A stretch of DNA of 64,000 nt, taken from contig JAITML010000076.1 of assembly GCA_031277395.1 (NCBI GenBank), forward strand, positions 1 to 64,000, in the 5' to 3' direction. The DNA is from Methylobacillus sp. (GTDB lineage: Bacteria; Pseudomonadota; Gammaproteobacteria; Burkholderiales; Methylophilaceae). The translations under genes and the position numbers were made by a program. A model generated the notes under the pieces. It ran no database searches and was not told where the DNA came from. It worked only from the letters and a program-made list of their open reading frames with translations. This document shows, piece by piece, positions 37,270 to 47,029 of this stretch. Positions within the stretch are counted from its first letter, which is position 1. The number at the start of each line of letters is the position of its first letter.

Positions 37270-38019
37270 CTAGCGGAATGTGGCGAAATAGTCGTCATCG
37301 AACTGCTTGAAGTCGACCATCGTGCCCAGAACCTGCAGATAAGCCACCATGGCATCCATTTCGGTAACGTCGGCCTTGTTGCCGTCGTAGTTACCGGTCT
37401 GTGCCTGTTCCTTCAGGTTGGCTTCCGCATCCTCGATACGCAGAGTCTTGGCAACCTCTTCGCCGAAAGTCTGCACATTGCGCTGATACTCTTCCTCGCC
37501 GCTTGAGTACGGCACACCGACCGTGCGCAACGCCTTCATGCGCGCCGCGATGTCGGAGGTATCCAGCGGATCCATCAGCCACGGATAATTCGGCATGACT
37601 GATCCTTCCACCACCTTGCGCGGATCTTTCAGATGCTTCACGTGCCAGTCGTTGGAGTATTTGCCGCCTACGCGCGCCAGATCGGGTCCGGTACGCTTGG
37701 AGCCCCACTGGAACGGATGGTCGTACTTGGACTCCGCCGCCAGCGAGTAGTGGCCGTAACGCAGCGCTTCATCGCGGAACGGACGGACCATCTGCGAGTG
37801 GCAAAGGTAGCAACCTTCGCGGATGTAGATATCGCGTCCCCGCTGCTCCAGCGGAGTGTAGGGACGCACCATTTCCTTGCCATCCGCCGTCTTGACCACT
37901 TCCACCGTATCCTTGATAAAGAACAGCGGAACGATCTCGACCAGGCCACCGATACTGATGGCCAGCAGAATCAACACCAGCATCAGGCCGATATTGCGTT
38001 CAATCTTGTCGTGTTTCAT
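37270..38019 (-). CDS. ccoO: cbb3-type cytochrome c oxidase subunit II (monoheme)
   Basis: 249 residues, one N-terminal helix, heme c site CYLCH (70-74) followed by [18 protein letters not shown], and MPNYPWLMD with the likely Met ligand. Periplasmic electron carrier of the oxidase. Lies 25 bases after the ccoN stop. Confidence 0.96.
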   Translation of the reverse strand: MKHDKIERNIGLMLVLILLAISIGGLVEIVPLFFIKDTVEVVKTADGKEMVRPYTPLEQRGRDIYIREGCYLCHSQMVRPFRDEALRYGHYSLAAESKYDHPFQWGSKRTGPDLARVGGKYSNDWHVKHLKDPRKVVEGSVMPNYPWLMDPLDTSDIAARMKALRTVGVPYSSGEEEYQRNVQTFGEEVAKTLRIEDAEANLKEQAQTGNYDGNKADVTEMDAMVAYLQVLGTMVDFKQFDDDYFATFR

Positions 38020-38044
38020 GTTAATCCCAACCTCTCTCTATCCG

Positions 38045-39457
38045 TTAAGCCACGGCTCTGGTATTGCCAGAGCGGATAGTCACGGCCATGTTGTAGCACA
38101 TGACGACCATGCCAAGCAGGAACACCGTCCCACCCAGCGCGCGGAACACATAGTACGGATGCATCTCGATCACGGTCTCGATGAAGCCGTACTGCAGATT
38201 GCCGAAGTCATCGAATGCGCGCCACATGAGGCCTTGCATGATGCCGGAAATCCACATCGGCACGATGTACAGCAGGATGCCGATGGTCGCGAGCCAGAAG
38301 TGCACGTTGATAAGCTTCTCGCTGAAGATTTTCGTGTTCCACAGACGCGGGATCAGGTGATACAGCGCGCCGAAGGAGATCATCGCCACCCAGCCCAGCG
38401 CGCCGGAGTGCACGTGGCCGACCGTCCAGTCGGTGTAGTGCGACAGCGCGTTCACATCTTTCAGCGACATCATCGGGCCTTCAAAGGTGGACATGCCGTA
38501 GAAAGACAGGGACACGATCATGAAGCGGATGATAGGGTCGGTACGCAGCTTGTCCCATGCGCCCGAGAGCGTCATGATGCCGTTGATCATGCCGCCCCAG
38601 GAAGGCAGCAACAGCATGATGGAGAAGGTCGCGGCCAGCGTGGAAGTCCAGTCCGGAATCGCAGTCCAGTGCAGGTGGTGCGTACCCGCCCACATGTAGA
38701 GGAAGATCAGCGCCCAGAAGTGGATGATGGACAGCCGGTAGGAATAGATCGGACGACCGGCCTGTTTCGGCACGAAGTAGTACATCATGCCCAGGAACGC
38801 GGCGGTCAGGAAGAAGCCCACGGCGTTGTGACCATACCACCATTGCGTCATCGCATCCTGCGCGCCCGAGAACAGGCTGTAGGAACCGGTTGCGCTGAAC
38901 GGCACGGCCAGGTTGTTGAAGATGTGCAACAGCGCCGTTGCCAGAATGAAGGCGAGATAGAACCAGTTCGCCACATAGATATGCGGCTCCTTGCGCTTCA
39001 TCACCGTGCCGATATAAACGACGGCGTAGGAAACCCACACCACGGCGATCAGGATATCAACCGGCCAGGCCATTTCCGCATACTCGCGCCCCTGGCTGAG
39101 ACCCAGCACATGCCCCAGCGCGGCCAGCACGATGATGAGCTGCCAGCCCCAGAACGTGAAACTGGCCAGACCGCCGGCAAACAAGCGCGTCTGGCAGGTA
39201 CGTTGCACGATGTAATAGGAGGTGGCGAACAGCGCGCTGCCGCCAAAGCCGAAGATCACGGCGCCGGTATGTACCGGGCGCAAGCGGCCAAACGTGATAT
39301 ACGGAAGATCCAGATTCAAGAACGGATACGCCAACTCGGAAGCGATATACACCCCGACCAGCATACCAACCACGCCCCAGACCAGCGTCATGATAGTGAA
39401 CTTGCGAACAATATCGTAATTGTATTGCCCGCCAGTCACGACATTCGTCGTAGCCAT
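38045..39457 (-). CDS. ccoN: cbb3-type cytochrome c oxidase catalytic subunit
   Basis: 470 residues from the ATG at 39457, which has GAGGAG eight bases upstream; an earlier in-frame start at 39505 lacks one. Twelve helices hold the low-spin heme b and the heme b3-CuB site: [35 protein letters not shown] and the [17 protein letters not shown] block are CcoN marks. It reduces oxygen with high affinity and pumps protons. First structural gene after sco. Confidence 0.96.
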   Translation of the reverse strand: MATTNVVTGGQYNYDIVRKFTIMTLVWGVVGMLVGVYIASELAYPFLNLDLPYITFGRLRPVHTGAVIFGFGGSALFATSYYIVQRTCQTRLFAGGLASFTFWGWQLIIVLAALGHVLGLSQGREYAEMAWPVDILIAVVWVSYAVVYIGTVMKRKEPHIYVANWFYLAFILATALLHIFNNLAVPFSATGSYSLFSGAQDAMTQWWYGHNAVGFFLTAAFLGMMYYFVPKQAGRPIYSYRLSIIHFWALIFLYMWAGTHHLHWTAIPDWTSTLAATFSIMLLLPSWGGMINGIMTLSGAWDKLRTDPIIRFMIVSLSFYGMSTFEGPMMSLKDVNALSHYTDWTVGHVHSGALGWVAMISFGALYHLIPRLWNTKIFSEKLINVHFWLATIGILLYIVPMWISGIMQGLMWRAFDDFGNLQYGFIETVIEMHPYYVFRALGGTVFLLGMVVMCYNMAVTIRSGNTRAVA

Positions 39458-39511
39458 TAACTTTCTCCTCAAAAGTACAAACCCAAAAACTGTCCGATAC
39501 CACAAAACCTG

Positions 39512-40138
39512 TTACATTAACTGTTCCAGGTCGTGGGCAATGTCCTGCGGCTTCTGCCCGTGTCCGATATACACCCTGAGCGCCCCCTCTTTATCGAACA
39601 CGTAAGCGCCTGCGCTGTGGTCTATGGTATATCCACCCTTGCCATCCGGCTCCTTGCGGTAATACACCTTGAAGCTTTTCGCCACCTGCTCCGTCATCGC
39701 CGCATCGCCATACAGACCAATGAAGCTTTCATCAAACGACGGCACATATTGCGCCAGCAATTCCTGTGTATCCCGTTCCGGATCCAGCGTCACGAACAGA
39801 ACCTGAACCTGCGTGCGATCCTCTTTCAACAGTCGCAGCGCCTTCGCCAAATCATCCATGGTGGTCGGGCAAACATCCGGGCAATGCGTGTAACCGAAAA
39901 ACAGCACCACCACCTTGCCCCGGAAATCCGCCAGCTTCCTGGGGTTTCCGTGGTGATCCACAAGCGCGAGCGGATCACCGAACTGCGCGCCGCTGATATC
40001 CGTTCCGGCAAACTCCTCCTGCTTTCCACAGGCCGCCAAAACCAGAACCAGCAACACCCACCACCAGCCTCGACCCCTTGCCGTCTCATGCAACGAACCG
40101 TTTTTTCCCCCACCGAGGCACATACTGCGTATTGTCAT
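39512..40138 (-). CDS. Sco1/SenC-type copper chaperone lipoprotein
   Basis: 208 residues from the ATG at 40138; an ATG at 40183 lies in the hairpin of the ompW terminator and is rejected. The lipobox LAAC (Cys37) implies a membrane anchor. The thioredoxin-like domain has the copper site Cys-x3-Cys in YTHCPDVCPTT and the distal His in YTIDHSAGAY. It is upstream of ccoN in the same direction, so it probably inserts copper into the cbb3 oxidase; a TTG start nearer the hydrophobic stretch is also possible. Confidence 0.9.
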   Translation of the reverse strand: MTIRSMCLGGGKNGSLHETARGRGWWWVLLVLVLAACGKQEEFAGTDISGAQFGDPLALVDHHGNPRKLADFRGKVVVLFFGYTHCPDVCPTTMDDLAKALRLLKEDRTQVQVLFVTLDPERDTQELLAQYVPSFDESFIGLYGDAAMTEQVAKSFKVYYRKEPDGKGGYTIDHSAGAYVFDKEGALRVYIGHGQKPQDIAHDLEQLM

Positions 40139-40146
40139 CTTGCCGA

Positions 40147-40186
40147 TAAAAAACCCCCTCCTCCGTTCGGAAGAGAGGGTCAAGCT
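40147..40186 (-). terminator. Rho-independent terminator after ompW
   Basis: On the minus strand CCCTCTCTTCCG pairs with CGGAGGAGGG (small bulge) over an AA loop and runs into GGTTTTTT. It separates ompW from the sco-cco operon. Confidence 0.7.
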
Positions 40187-40237
40187 ATCAGGGACTAAAA
40201 TGCGGCATTTTTACAATCCCGTCAGACCAAGCCCCGA

Positions 40238-40945
40238 TCAAAACTTCTTGCCGAAACCAACGGAGATAACCCACGGATCGATATCCAGATCGTCGATCTT
40301 GCGGTAACCAGCACCACCAACATTCATCTTCACATCGGTATTCATCCAGATCTTCTTGACGTCAGCATTGACCAGCCAGCCATCCTTGAAGTTGACATCA
40401 AAACCGGCTTGCAACGCGGGACCCCAGCTATCACGCTCAATGCGAATCGGTGCGTTTGCAGCGTCCAGCTTCAGTTTTTTGTCCATGAACAGGGTGTAGT
40501 TGATCCCTGCGCCCACATACGGGTCAAAGACTTGATCCGGACGGAAGTGCCACTGCACGGTCAAGGTCGGCGGCAAAGCGTTAACCGAGCCCAAGTTGTG
40601 TTTACCCGGCACCAATTGTCCAACATTGCCATTCTTGTGAATCTTGACATCATGGCGTGTTCCAACGGCCAGAATCAGTTCCAGCGCGATGTTCTTGGTC
40701 ACGTAATAGGAAAAGTCGATTTCGGGTATCGTGTTGCTCTCAACTGCAAGCTCCGCACCCTGATTCAAAACGGAGTTGGGAGCACCACCACCCCAAGCAT
40801 TATTGGTTTTCTTGCCCAAGCTACTATCTTCGTCAGCCTGAATATGCGTTGCGCGCAGGCGCACCACGAAATCACCTTCCTCGGCCATGGCAAAGGCAGG
40901 CGCGAAGGCGGAAGCGATCAAAACTGCCAGTAAAGTCTTTTTCAT
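40238..40945 (-). CDS. ompW: OmpW-family outer membrane protein
   Basis: 235 residues with signal peptide (MKKTLLAVLIASAFAPAFAM, cut near AMA). Beta-barrel pattern of alternating residues, DFVVRLRATHIQADEDS near the start, VFDPYVGAGINYTLF and the final aromatic SVGFGKKF. OmpW forms an eight-stranded barrel for small hydrophobic compounds and is often induced without oxygen. Own terminator downstream; AT-rich upstream region with no clear FNR site. Confidence 0.92.
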   Translation of the reverse strand: MKKTLLAVLIASAFAPAFAMAEEGDFVVRLRATHIQADEDSSLGKKTNNAWGGGAPNSVLNQGAELAVESNTIPEIDFSYYVTKNIALELILAVGTRHDVKIHKNGNVGQLVPGKHNLGSVNALPPTLTVQWHFRPDQVFDPYVGAGINYTLFMDKKLKLDAANAPIRIERDSWGPALQAGFDVNFKDGWLVNADVKKIWMNTDVKMNVGGAGYRKIDDLDIDPWVISVGFGKKF

Positions 40946-41064
40946 TTAAAACCCCTTGTCTATATACAAAACAAATTAAAAAATAAATTAAGGACATCCA
41001 TATCTTTAATTGGCATTTTACTCAAGGCTCGATGAATTTCAATTTGTTTTTGGCGCTTTCCACT

Positions 41065-41952
41065 TTAAATGACAAAACTGTCGTTTTTTTGCAACAGCTC
41101 GCCAAGATCAAAACCGTGGATAGCGCACTTTTTGCCAGCCAATGCTACTCCCCGCCACAGCGCGGCTTCCGGAGAATCCCCTCTGACGAGCGCATCCAGC
41201 AATCCGGCATTAAAGGTATCGCCGGCTCCCAGAGTATCCACCACCGTTTCCGGCGGAACTGCGGGAACATGCTTGATCGCTCCATCCGGGGCGCAGCCGT
41301 AAGCACCGGCCTCGCCCCAGCCCAACGTCAAAACAGCACGTGGTGCCCTGCTTCGCATCCAGTCCAGAAACGCGACCGGCTCCGTAAATCGGGAGTGCAA
41401 AGCAAAGTTGCGGGAGTAGATTAGCATATCCGCGAGGGAATAGAGAACCTCCATACCCTCGCGCGGCTTTTCGATTTCAAGCGATATTCGGGTTGCGGGC
41501 GCACGCTCCCGAAATTGCTGAATTGCCTGTGCTATCACCGCCACATTGCGGCACTCGAAGTGCACAATATCCCAGACCGCCGGGTCGATTATCTGAAAAT
41601 GCTCAAGCGTCAGTTCCGGCAAATCACGGTAGTGCACTATGCTGCGATTCGCGCCGCTCAAATAAATGGACGAAGTCGGCGGTCGGCCCGCAAGGCGCGG
41701 GCAGGCAGCATAGGCCACACCGTGCACATGGAAATCGTGCGTGATCACCGACGTTTCCGCCGCATCCGCCAGCGTCCCGAAAAATTCCACTTCATGCCCA
41801 AGCTGACTCAACACCACCGCCGTGTTTGCCGCATTTCCACCTCGGCAAATACGCAGCGATTGCGCGCGCATCTCCTCATCCGCGTCGGGGGAATGATCCA
41901 GCTCGAACACCAGATCAAGCGTTGCCGTACCTACCAGTAAAATGCGCGCCAT
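41065..41952 (-). CDS. PfkB-family sugar kinase (ketohexokinase-like)
   Basis: 295 residues from the ATG at 41952. RGGNAANTAVVLSQLGHEVE near the start is the substrate-side glycine pair, and DTLGAGDTFNAGLLDAL near the end is the catalytic Asp/anion hole. Overall pattern is like ketohexokinase or related PfkB kinases. Substrate not determined. Divergent from ilvE. Confidence 0.85.
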   Translation of the reverse strand: MARILLVGTATLDLVFELDHSPDADEEMRAQSLRICRGGNAANTAVVLSQLGHEVEFFGTLADAAETSVITHDFHVHGVAYAACPRLAGRPPTSSIYLSGANRSIVHYRDLPELTLEHFQIIDPAVWDIVHFECRNVAVIAQAIQQFRERAPATRISLEIEKPREGMEVLYSLADMLIYSRNFALHSRFTEPVAFLDWMRSRAPRAVLTLGWGEAGAYGCAPDGAIKHVPAVPPETVVDTLGAGDTFNAGLLDALVRGDSPEAALWRGVALAGKKCAIHGFDLGELLQKNDSFVI

Positions 41953-41980
41953 GTTTATATCGTCCTTGTTCAACTCTCGC

Positions 41981-41986
41981 TATAAT
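41981..41986 (+). promoter_or_regulatory. -10 hexamer of ilvE
   Basis: TATAAT 29 bases before the ilvE start in the divergent 62-base region; no good -35 box at 17 bases. Confidence 0.4.
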
Positions 41987-42014
41987 TAAAGCTTTTACGC
42001 TTCGGAGATACAAG

Positions 42015-42944
42015 ATGGCTATGGCCACAATGGCCGACCGCGACGGTCTGATTTGGTATGACGGCAAAATGGTGCCGTGGCGCGAGGCCACCACGCATGT
42101 GCTGACCCACACTTTGCACTATGGCATGGGCGTATTCGAGGGCGTGCGCGCCTATGAATCCGAAGGCGGCGCGGCAATTTTCCGTTTGCAGGAACACACC
42201 AACCGTCTGTTTGATTCCGCCCACATCATGGGCATGAAAATTCCTTTTTCCAAAGAGGAAATCAACGCCGCGCAACGCGCCGCCGTGCGCGAAAACAATC
42301 TGCCTTCGGCCTATATCCGCCCCATGGTGTTTTACGGCAGCGAAGCGATGGGCTTGCGCGCCACCGGACTCAAGGTGCACGTCATCGTCGCCGCCTGGAG
42401 TTGGGGCGCGTACATGGGCAAAGAGGCGCTGGAGCAAGGCATCAAGGTGCGCACTTCCAGCTTCACGCGCCATCATGTAAACATCACCATGACACGCGCC
42501 AAAGCCAACGGCCCTTACTTCAATTCCATGCTGGCTTTGCAGGAAGCCCTGTCCGGCGGCGCCGATGAGGCGCTCATGCTGGACGCGCAAGGCTATGTCG
42601 CGGAAGGTTCCGGCGAAAATGTATTCGTGGTGAAAGACAATGTGATCTACACACCGGCGCTGACCGCCTGCCTGAACGGCATCACGCGCAACACCATCAT
42701 CACGCTGGCCGCTGAACTGGGCTACGAGGTGCGGGAAAAACTGCTGACGCGCGACGAAGTGTATATCGCTGACGAAGCCTTCTTCACCGGCACCGCCGCG
42801 GAAGTCACGCCGATACGCGAACTGGACGGCCGCATCATAGGCGCAGGGCATCGCGGCCCAATCACCGCCAAGCTGCAGCAAGCATATTTCGACGCCGTCA
42901 TGGGTCGCCTCGCGCAACACCGCGCTTGGCTCACGCCGGTATAA
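42015..42944 (+). CDS. ilvE: Branched-chain-amino-acid aminotransferase
   Basis: 309 residues. Fold-type IV PLP enzyme that makes Val, Leu and Ile from their keto acids. Marks: HYGMGVFEGVRAYESEGG, the PLP lysine in RAKANGPYFNSML, GYVAEGSGENVFVV and GITRNTIITLA. The start MAMATMADRDG was chosen at 42015; the frame is open further upstream but that part runs antisense to the kinase gene. A zinc-finger gene follows 11 bases later. Confidence 0.95.
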   Translation: MAMATMADRDGLIWYDGKMVPWREATTHVLTHTLHYGMGVFEGVRAYESEGGAAIFRLQEHTNRLFDSAHIMGMKIPFSKEEINAAQRAAVRENNLPSAYIRPMVFYGSEAMGLRATGLKVHVIVAAWSWGAYMGKEALEQGIKVRTSSFTRHHVNITMTRAKANGPYFNSMLALQEALSGGADEALMLDAQGYVAEGSGENVFVVKDNVIYTPALTACLNGITRNTIITLAAELGYEVREKLLTRDEVYIADEAFFTGTAAEVTPIRELDGRIIGAGHRGPITAKLQQAYFDAVMGRLAQHRAWLTPV

Positions 42945-42955
42945 AGGGGCATATC

Positions 42956-43147
42956 ATGGCAAACGAAACTCGCGAAATCGAAATCACCGCAAAGGACTTG
43001 CCCTTGCACTGTCCCACCAATGAAACCGCGCTGTGGTGTTCCCACCCGCGCGTCTTCCTCGACCTCGCCGACACCGGTCGCGCGATGTGCCCTTACTGCG
43101 GCACACGGTATCGGTTAAAGGCGGGAGAGATGGCGCAGCATCACTGA
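42956..43147 (+). CDS. Small zinc-finger (zf-CHCC) protein
   Basis: 63 residues. Ligands are Cys and His in WCSHPRVFLDL and the pair in MCPYCGTRYRL, the zf-CHCC pattern also found in the mitochondrial complex I protein NDUFS6. GGGG ribosome site about 6 bases upstream. It commonly follows ilvE in betaproteobacteria; role unknown. Confidence 0.85.
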   Translation: MANETREIEITAKDLPLHCPTNETALWCSHPRVFLDLADTGRAMCPYCGTRYRLKAGEMAQHH

Positions 43148-43195
43148 TCTCTGTTCCTGCGAGAAAGCAATGTAATCCTCCCTGCCACGTAACGG

Positions 43196-43645
43196 AGGGC
43201 AAGCCCCTCGCCCTGAATGGGAGAGGGGTTGGGGAGAGGGTGCTAAACAAAAAACGCGCGCACAGCGCACAACCCGCTTTTCAGTCCCTTCTGCCGCGCC
43301 GAGCAGCGCAGTCAAGACGGGGGATGTCGGCTCGCAACTGTTTGAGCCTTGGCAACGCCAAGGCGAGTTTTGCGAGACGCCCGGCTTGATGAGCAGCGCA
43401 GGGAAGCGCGCAGCGCCGCGGAAGCAGGGTGCTCTTTTCTTTGGATACTTTCTTTTGAGCACGCAAAAGAAAGTATCACGCCCGTCGGGGCGAGACCCGA
43501 CTAGCAAGGTTGCTTTGGCGAGATGTTTGCTCAGCCTTAAACAAGATTCGAGGCTAACGCCCCCTCTCCCCCACCCCTCTCCCGCAAGGGGCGAGGGGCT
43601 TCCACGCGCGGATGGTTGAAGGAGAGGGGCTTTACATTCCCGCCC
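43196..43645. repeat. Mosaic intergenic repeat, copy B (most complete)
   Basis: Order: an inverted module 3 (AAGCCCCTCGCCC at 43200 onward), module 1 (43286-43358), a near-perfect hairpin and module 2 (43444-43512), then direct module 3 (43561-43602) with CACGCGCGGATGGTT and AGAGGGGCTTTACATT. The hairpin GATACTTTCTTTTG (43444-43457) / CAAAAGAAAGTATC (43464-43477) is a perfect 14-base stem over loop AGCACG. Short open frames in it are not credible genes. Module 1 is shared with copy A, the end of module 3 with copy C. Confidence 0.85.
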
Positions 43646-43697
43646 TTTCTGATCGCCGGAATTGGCGGACGGGCACAGAATATAGCCCAAGTTATTT

Positions 43698-44384
43698 TTA
43701 TGGTGGTAAGTCGCAAGTCGATTGCTGTAGACGTGCCATTGCATCAAACCACTGCCGTTCGGAGATGATGGTTAGGCTCGCGCCGCGCCCTTGGTAATGG
43801 GTCGCCTTTTCGATTTTTCGACCGTATGTGGTGTGCGCCCAGCTTGGCTCGATCATACTGCCGATCACGAGGTAGTTGAGTTTTTTGCTAACCGTATCGG
43901 CTGGGATGCCGCCAAGATTGGTCACGGCTTTTTCACAGGCGGCACGGGTGCCGTACATAAAGTTTCCAGTAAAGCAAAATGTCATACCGGGGAAGGTGAT
44001 GGCCGGGTTGGAGTCAATTGGCAGGGCTGGGGCTTCCGGCGCTGCCGAGCCGGTAGTGCCGAAGTGGTTGCCGGTAAGTTCCTGCAGTGTAGAGAGCAAC
44101 ACTTGTCGCTCCTCTTTTGTGATTACACCATCTGCGAGAATGTTATCGATTTTGGCTGTGATGGCGCTGCCCGGCCAGCATTCTGCGACCTGTGGGTTTT
44201 CAGCAATCCATGTGCGAAGGTAAGCGATCTCCTGATCGTTGATATTTTTGTCGGCAATCAAGCCGCTACAGATGCCGAGTAATGTTTGCATTGCTCGGGT
44301 ATCGATGCGTTGTTGCATTGCCATATGCGCGGCAATGGATAGTTTGGGAAAATCTGCATCATACTGATTTTTTGTTGTCATCAA
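43698..44384 (-). CDS. BRCT-domain protein with N-terminal TerB-like helical region
   Basis: 228 residues. Residues about 28-110 (LLGICSGLIADKNINDQEIA ... ITKEERQVLLSTLQELTG) look like a small helical TerB-like domain. Residues about 130-220 form a BRCT domain of the bacterial ligase type: FPGMTFCFTGNF, CEKAVTNLGGIPADTVSKKL, NYLVIGS, TIISERQWFDAM. BRCT domains bind DNA ends or partner proteins. The gene overlaps the upstream unknown gene by 26 bases. It lies between two mosaic repeats and has more AT than its neighbours, suggesting acquisition. Confidence 0.8.
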   Translation of the reverse strand: MMTTKNQYDADFPKLSIAAHMAMQQRIDTRAMQTLLGICSGLIADKNINDQEIAYLRTWIAENPQVAECWPGSAITAKIDNILADGVITKEERQVLLSTLQELTGNHFGTTGSAAPEAPALPIDSNPAITFPGMTFCFTGNFMYGTRAACEKAVTNLGGIPADTVSKKLNYLVIGSMIEPSWAHTTYGRKIEKATHYQGRGASLTIISERQWFDAMARLQQSTCDLPP

Positions 44385-44748
44385 AAAGTTTTCGCGTGTC
44401 GGAAGTGAAGTGAACCGTTATGCCGTAGCGCGAACAGATGAGCGGCGGCACGTTATTGGTGTCAATATTCAAGTCGTCTCCGCGTAGCCCTTGCCACATG
44501 GCTAGATAGTGCAGGCTTCCGGTTTTGACGCCCGCCTTAATTGCGCGATCAACACCGCCACGATAGGGCAAGATGGGAAGTTCCCCAGCCTGCGCCGCGC
44601 TAACAAGGTCGGCGCGGCTGCCCCTAAGTGCGATACCAGCTTGCCATGCGTTTATGATGCCGCCATCCGGGCCATTGATGCGCACATTGTAGTCGCGCGA
44701 CACGGGTGGAGGATTGGCAAATGATTCACGGAGCAGCATGTTAATCAA
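44359..44748 (-). CDS. Hypothetical protein, partner of the BRCT gene
   Basis: 129 residues (start 44748; in-frame ATG at 44739 possible). Basic and acidic residues are balanced; RINGPDGGIINAWQAGIALR and LPILPYRGGVDRAIKAGVKT are striking but unassigned. The 3' end overlaps the BRCT gene by 26 bases, implying coupled translation. Not recognised; no signal peptide or membrane helix. Confidence 0.6.
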   Translation of the reverse strand: MINMLLRESFANPPPVSRDYNVRINGPDGGIINAWQAGIALRGSRADLVSAAQAGELPILPYRGGVDRAIKAGVKTGSLHYLAMWQGLRGDDLNIDTNNVPPLICSRYGITVHFTSDTRKLFDDNKKSV

Positions 44749-44904
44749 ATTTCAACGGGAGTTGTGTTTGAGGATAATACACGTTGTTTATGTAATGAGG
44801 CTTCGCTTTTTCTTTTTTTCTGCGGCGTTCCAAGAAGCCATGCTTTTGCCGTGGCTAATAGCAGCGCGCGTTTTTCAGCATCCAACAAGTTTTGAAAGTA
44901 ACCC

Positions 44905-45079
44905 GACAAGATATCTCGCCCGTCGGGGCGAGACCCGACTAAAGCAAGGTGGCTTTGCTGGGATGTGTACTCAGCCTTCGACTGGATCAAAACAAACGGT
45001 TTTTATCACCCTCTCCCCAACCCCTCTCCCATTCAGGGCGAGGGGCTTCCACGCGCGGATGGTTCAAGGGAGAGGGGCT
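44905..45079. repeat. Mosaic intergenic repeat, copy C
   Basis: Module 2 at 44911-44965 (TCTCGCCCGTCGGGGCGAGA, an 8-base stem with a GTCG loop, then CCCGACTAAAGCAAGG) and module 3 at 45009-45092 (CCCTCTCCCCAACCCCTCTC ... CACGCGCGGATGGTTCAAGG). Module 1 and the 14-base hairpin are missing. It abuts the 3' end of murI, and its last bases (GGCTTTACATT) enter that end. Confidence 0.8.
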
Positions 45080-45862
45080 TTACATTTTCTCCACTGCGGC
45101 TTCTCCCCACAACTTTCCCACAACTTCACGCCCCAACACCGCATCACCGCTCGTCCAGAAACGCACGCTTCCCGGCATGGTCGCAGGTGACAATAATCCC
45201 GCTTCCGCAACGCGTCGCCGTACTTGTTGCGCGACGGCAGCGCCGGTGTCTATGAGTGCGATGTTTTCTCCCGCAAGCTCGCGGATCAGCGGCTTTAAAA
45301 ACGGATAGTGCGTGCAGCCGAGCACCAGCGTGTCCGCGCCTTGTTCCAGTAACGGTTGCAAATAGCCGTTCAACAGATTGCGCGTGGCTGTAGTCGCCAG
45401 TTCGCCGCGCTCGACGCATTCGACCAAGCCCGGACAGCCTTGCGTCACGACGCGCACGTTCTGGCCGTAATTTTCAAGCAGGGCGGCAAAGCGGGCGCTT
45501 TGCAGGGTTCCCGTGGTGGCGAGCACACCGACCACGCCACTTTTGGTCGCGGTGACGGCGGGTTTGACGGCGGGTTCCATGCCAATAACCGGAATTGCAT
45601 AGCGCTCGCGCAGCATGGCAATCGCGGCAGCGGTGGCCGTGTTGCAGGCGACGACCAACGCCTTGGCATCATGCGCAATCAAGAATTCCGAAAGCGCCGA
45701 CGCGCGTGCGCAAATTTCTTCCGTGCTTTTGCCTCCGTAAGGCGCGTGGGCGGAATCGGCAATGTAGAGCAGATGTTCGCACGGCAACTCGGTGCGGATG
45801 TGATGCAGTACCGACAAACCGCCGACACCGGAATCAAACACGCCTATGGGAGAAGAATTCAT
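45080..45862 (-). CDS. murI: Glutamate racemase
   Basis: 260 residues. MurI makes D-glutamate for peptidoglycan. Marks: [20 protein letters not shown], first catalytic Cys in [12 protein letters not shown], second in [11 protein letters not shown]. The C-terminal region ([13 protein letters not shown]) runs into repeat copy C, so the last residues may be altered. The start overlaps the queA stop by four bases. Confidence 0.95.
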   Translation of the reverse strand: MNSSPIGVFDSGVGGLSVLHHIRTELPCEHLLYIADSAHAPYGGKSTEEICARASALSEFLIAHDAKALVVACNTATAAAIAMLRERYAIPVIGMEPAVKPAVTATKSGVVGVLATTGTLQSARFAALLENYGQNVRVVTQGCPGLVECVERGELATTATRNLLNGYLQPLLEQGADTLVLGCTHYPFLKPLIRELAGENIALIDTGAAVAQQVRRRVAEAGLLSPATMPGSVRFWTSGDAVLGREVVGKLWGEAAVEKM

Positions 45863-46896
45863 GCGCGTATTTTACGGCGTGTTATGAGCATGGCATCCCC
45901 GTAACTGAAAAAACGGTAGCGTTGCTCAACCGCATGACGATAAGCTGCAAGCACATGCTCGCGCCCCGCAAACGCCGATACCAGCATGAGTAACGTGGTA
46001 CGCGGCAGATGGAAATTGGTGAGCAGTTTGTCCACAAGTTTGAAGCGATAACCCGGTGTGATGAAAATATCGGTGTCGCCGCAATCTGCCGATAATTCGC
46101 CTTTTTGCGCGGCGCTTTCGAGCGCGCGCAACGCCGTCGTTCCCACCGCGATGATGTTGCCACCACGCGCTTGCGTAGCGCGTATGGCATCGACTGTTGC
46201 TTGCGGAATTTCGTACCATTCATTATGCATTTTATGTTCGCGGATATTTTCCGTGCGCACAGGCTGGAATGTACCCGCGCCCACGTGCAACGTGACAAAG
46301 GCTTTTTCCACTCCGTTTTCCACGAGCGCCTGCATCACTTCATCATCGAAATGCAGCCCCGCTGTGGGCGCGGCGACTGCGCCGGATACCCGTGCGTAAA
46401 CAGTCTGATAGCGTTCCTCGTCTGCCGTATCGGCTGCATGGGAAATATAGGGCGGCAGCGGCAATTTGCCATGCTGTTCCAGCAATTCGGGCAGCGTTGT
46501 GTCGCCCAAAAATTTCAGTTCAAACAAATCCGCCTGCCGACCCGTCACTTCGGCCTCGATTTTTTCTTCCAGCACCAGCCGCGTTCCCGGCTTGGGCGCA
46601 TTGGAGGCTCGCGCGTGCGCAAGCGCGCGATGTTCATCCAGTATGCGTTCCACCAGAATTTCCAGCTTGCCGCCGCTGGCTTTGATGCCGTTAAGACGCG
46701 CCTTGATGACGCGGGTATCGTTGAAAATCAGCAGGTCTCCCGGCGTAAGCAGTGCGGGCAGATCGCGGAACAGACAATCCTGCGTCGCGCCGGAGTTGCC
46801 GTCGAGGCAAAGCAGACGGCTGCCGCTGCGCTTTTCCGCAGGGAATTGCGCGATCAACTCGGCGGGCAAGGCAAAATCGAAATCACTGGTACGCAT
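45859..46896 (-). CDS. queA: S-adenosylmethionine:tRNA ribosyltransferase-isomerase
   Basis: 345 residues from the ATG at 46896 ([20 protein letters not shown]). The frame is open upstream to 47040 across the tRNA-Leu gene, which is ignored. QueA transfers ribose from SAM to 7-aminomethyl-7-deazaguanine in tRNA, giving epoxyqueuosine. Marks: [66 protein letters not shown]. Confidence 0.95.
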   Translation of the reverse strand: MRTSDFDFALPAELIAQFPAEKRSGSRLLCLDGNSGATQDCLFRDLPALLTPGDLLIFNDTRVIKARLNGIKASGGKLEILVERILDEHRALAHARASNAPKPGTRLVLEEKIEAEVTGRQADLFELKFLGDTTLPELLEQHGKLPLPPYISHAADTADEERYQTVYARVSGAVAAPTAGLHFDDEVMQALVENGVEKAFVTLHVGAGTFQPVRTENIREHKMHNEWYEIPQATVDAIRATQARGGNIIAVGTTALRALESAAQKGELSADCGDTDIFITPGYRFKLVDKLLTNFHLPRTTLLMLVSAFAGREHVLAAYRHAVEQRYRFFSYGDAMLITRRKIRA

Positions 46897-46942
46897 GAAA
46901 CTCCATGAATAATTCGCTATAATAGCGGGCTCTTTTTCCCTG

Positions 46943-47029
46943 GCCGGGATGGCGGAATCGGTAGACGCAGCGGATTCAAAATCCGCCGCTGGTAACAGTG
47001 TGGGGGTTCGAGTCCCCCTCCCGGCACCA
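46943..47029 (+). tRNA. tRNA-Leu (anticodon CAA)
   Basis: An 87-base class II tRNA with long variable arm. Acceptor GCCGGGA pairs with TCCCGGC; anticodon stem GCGGA/TCCGC around TTCAAAA (CAA, reads TTG); T-loop GTTCGAGT; CCA is encoded. Confidence 0.96.

Noticed and set aside
37877-39460. Plus-strand open frame of 527 codons opposite ccoN and ccoO
   Set aside because: Shadow of two certain oxidase genes; product is a His/Gln/Arg-rich artefact.
40139-40183. Longer N-terminus for the sco gene
   Set aside because: The ATG at 40183 lies in the ompW terminator hairpin; the first sensible start is 40138 or later.
43115-43747. Minus-strand open frame of 210 codons in repeat copy B
   Set aside because: Built from low-complexity repeat modules that recur elsewhere in fragments; not conserved as a protein.
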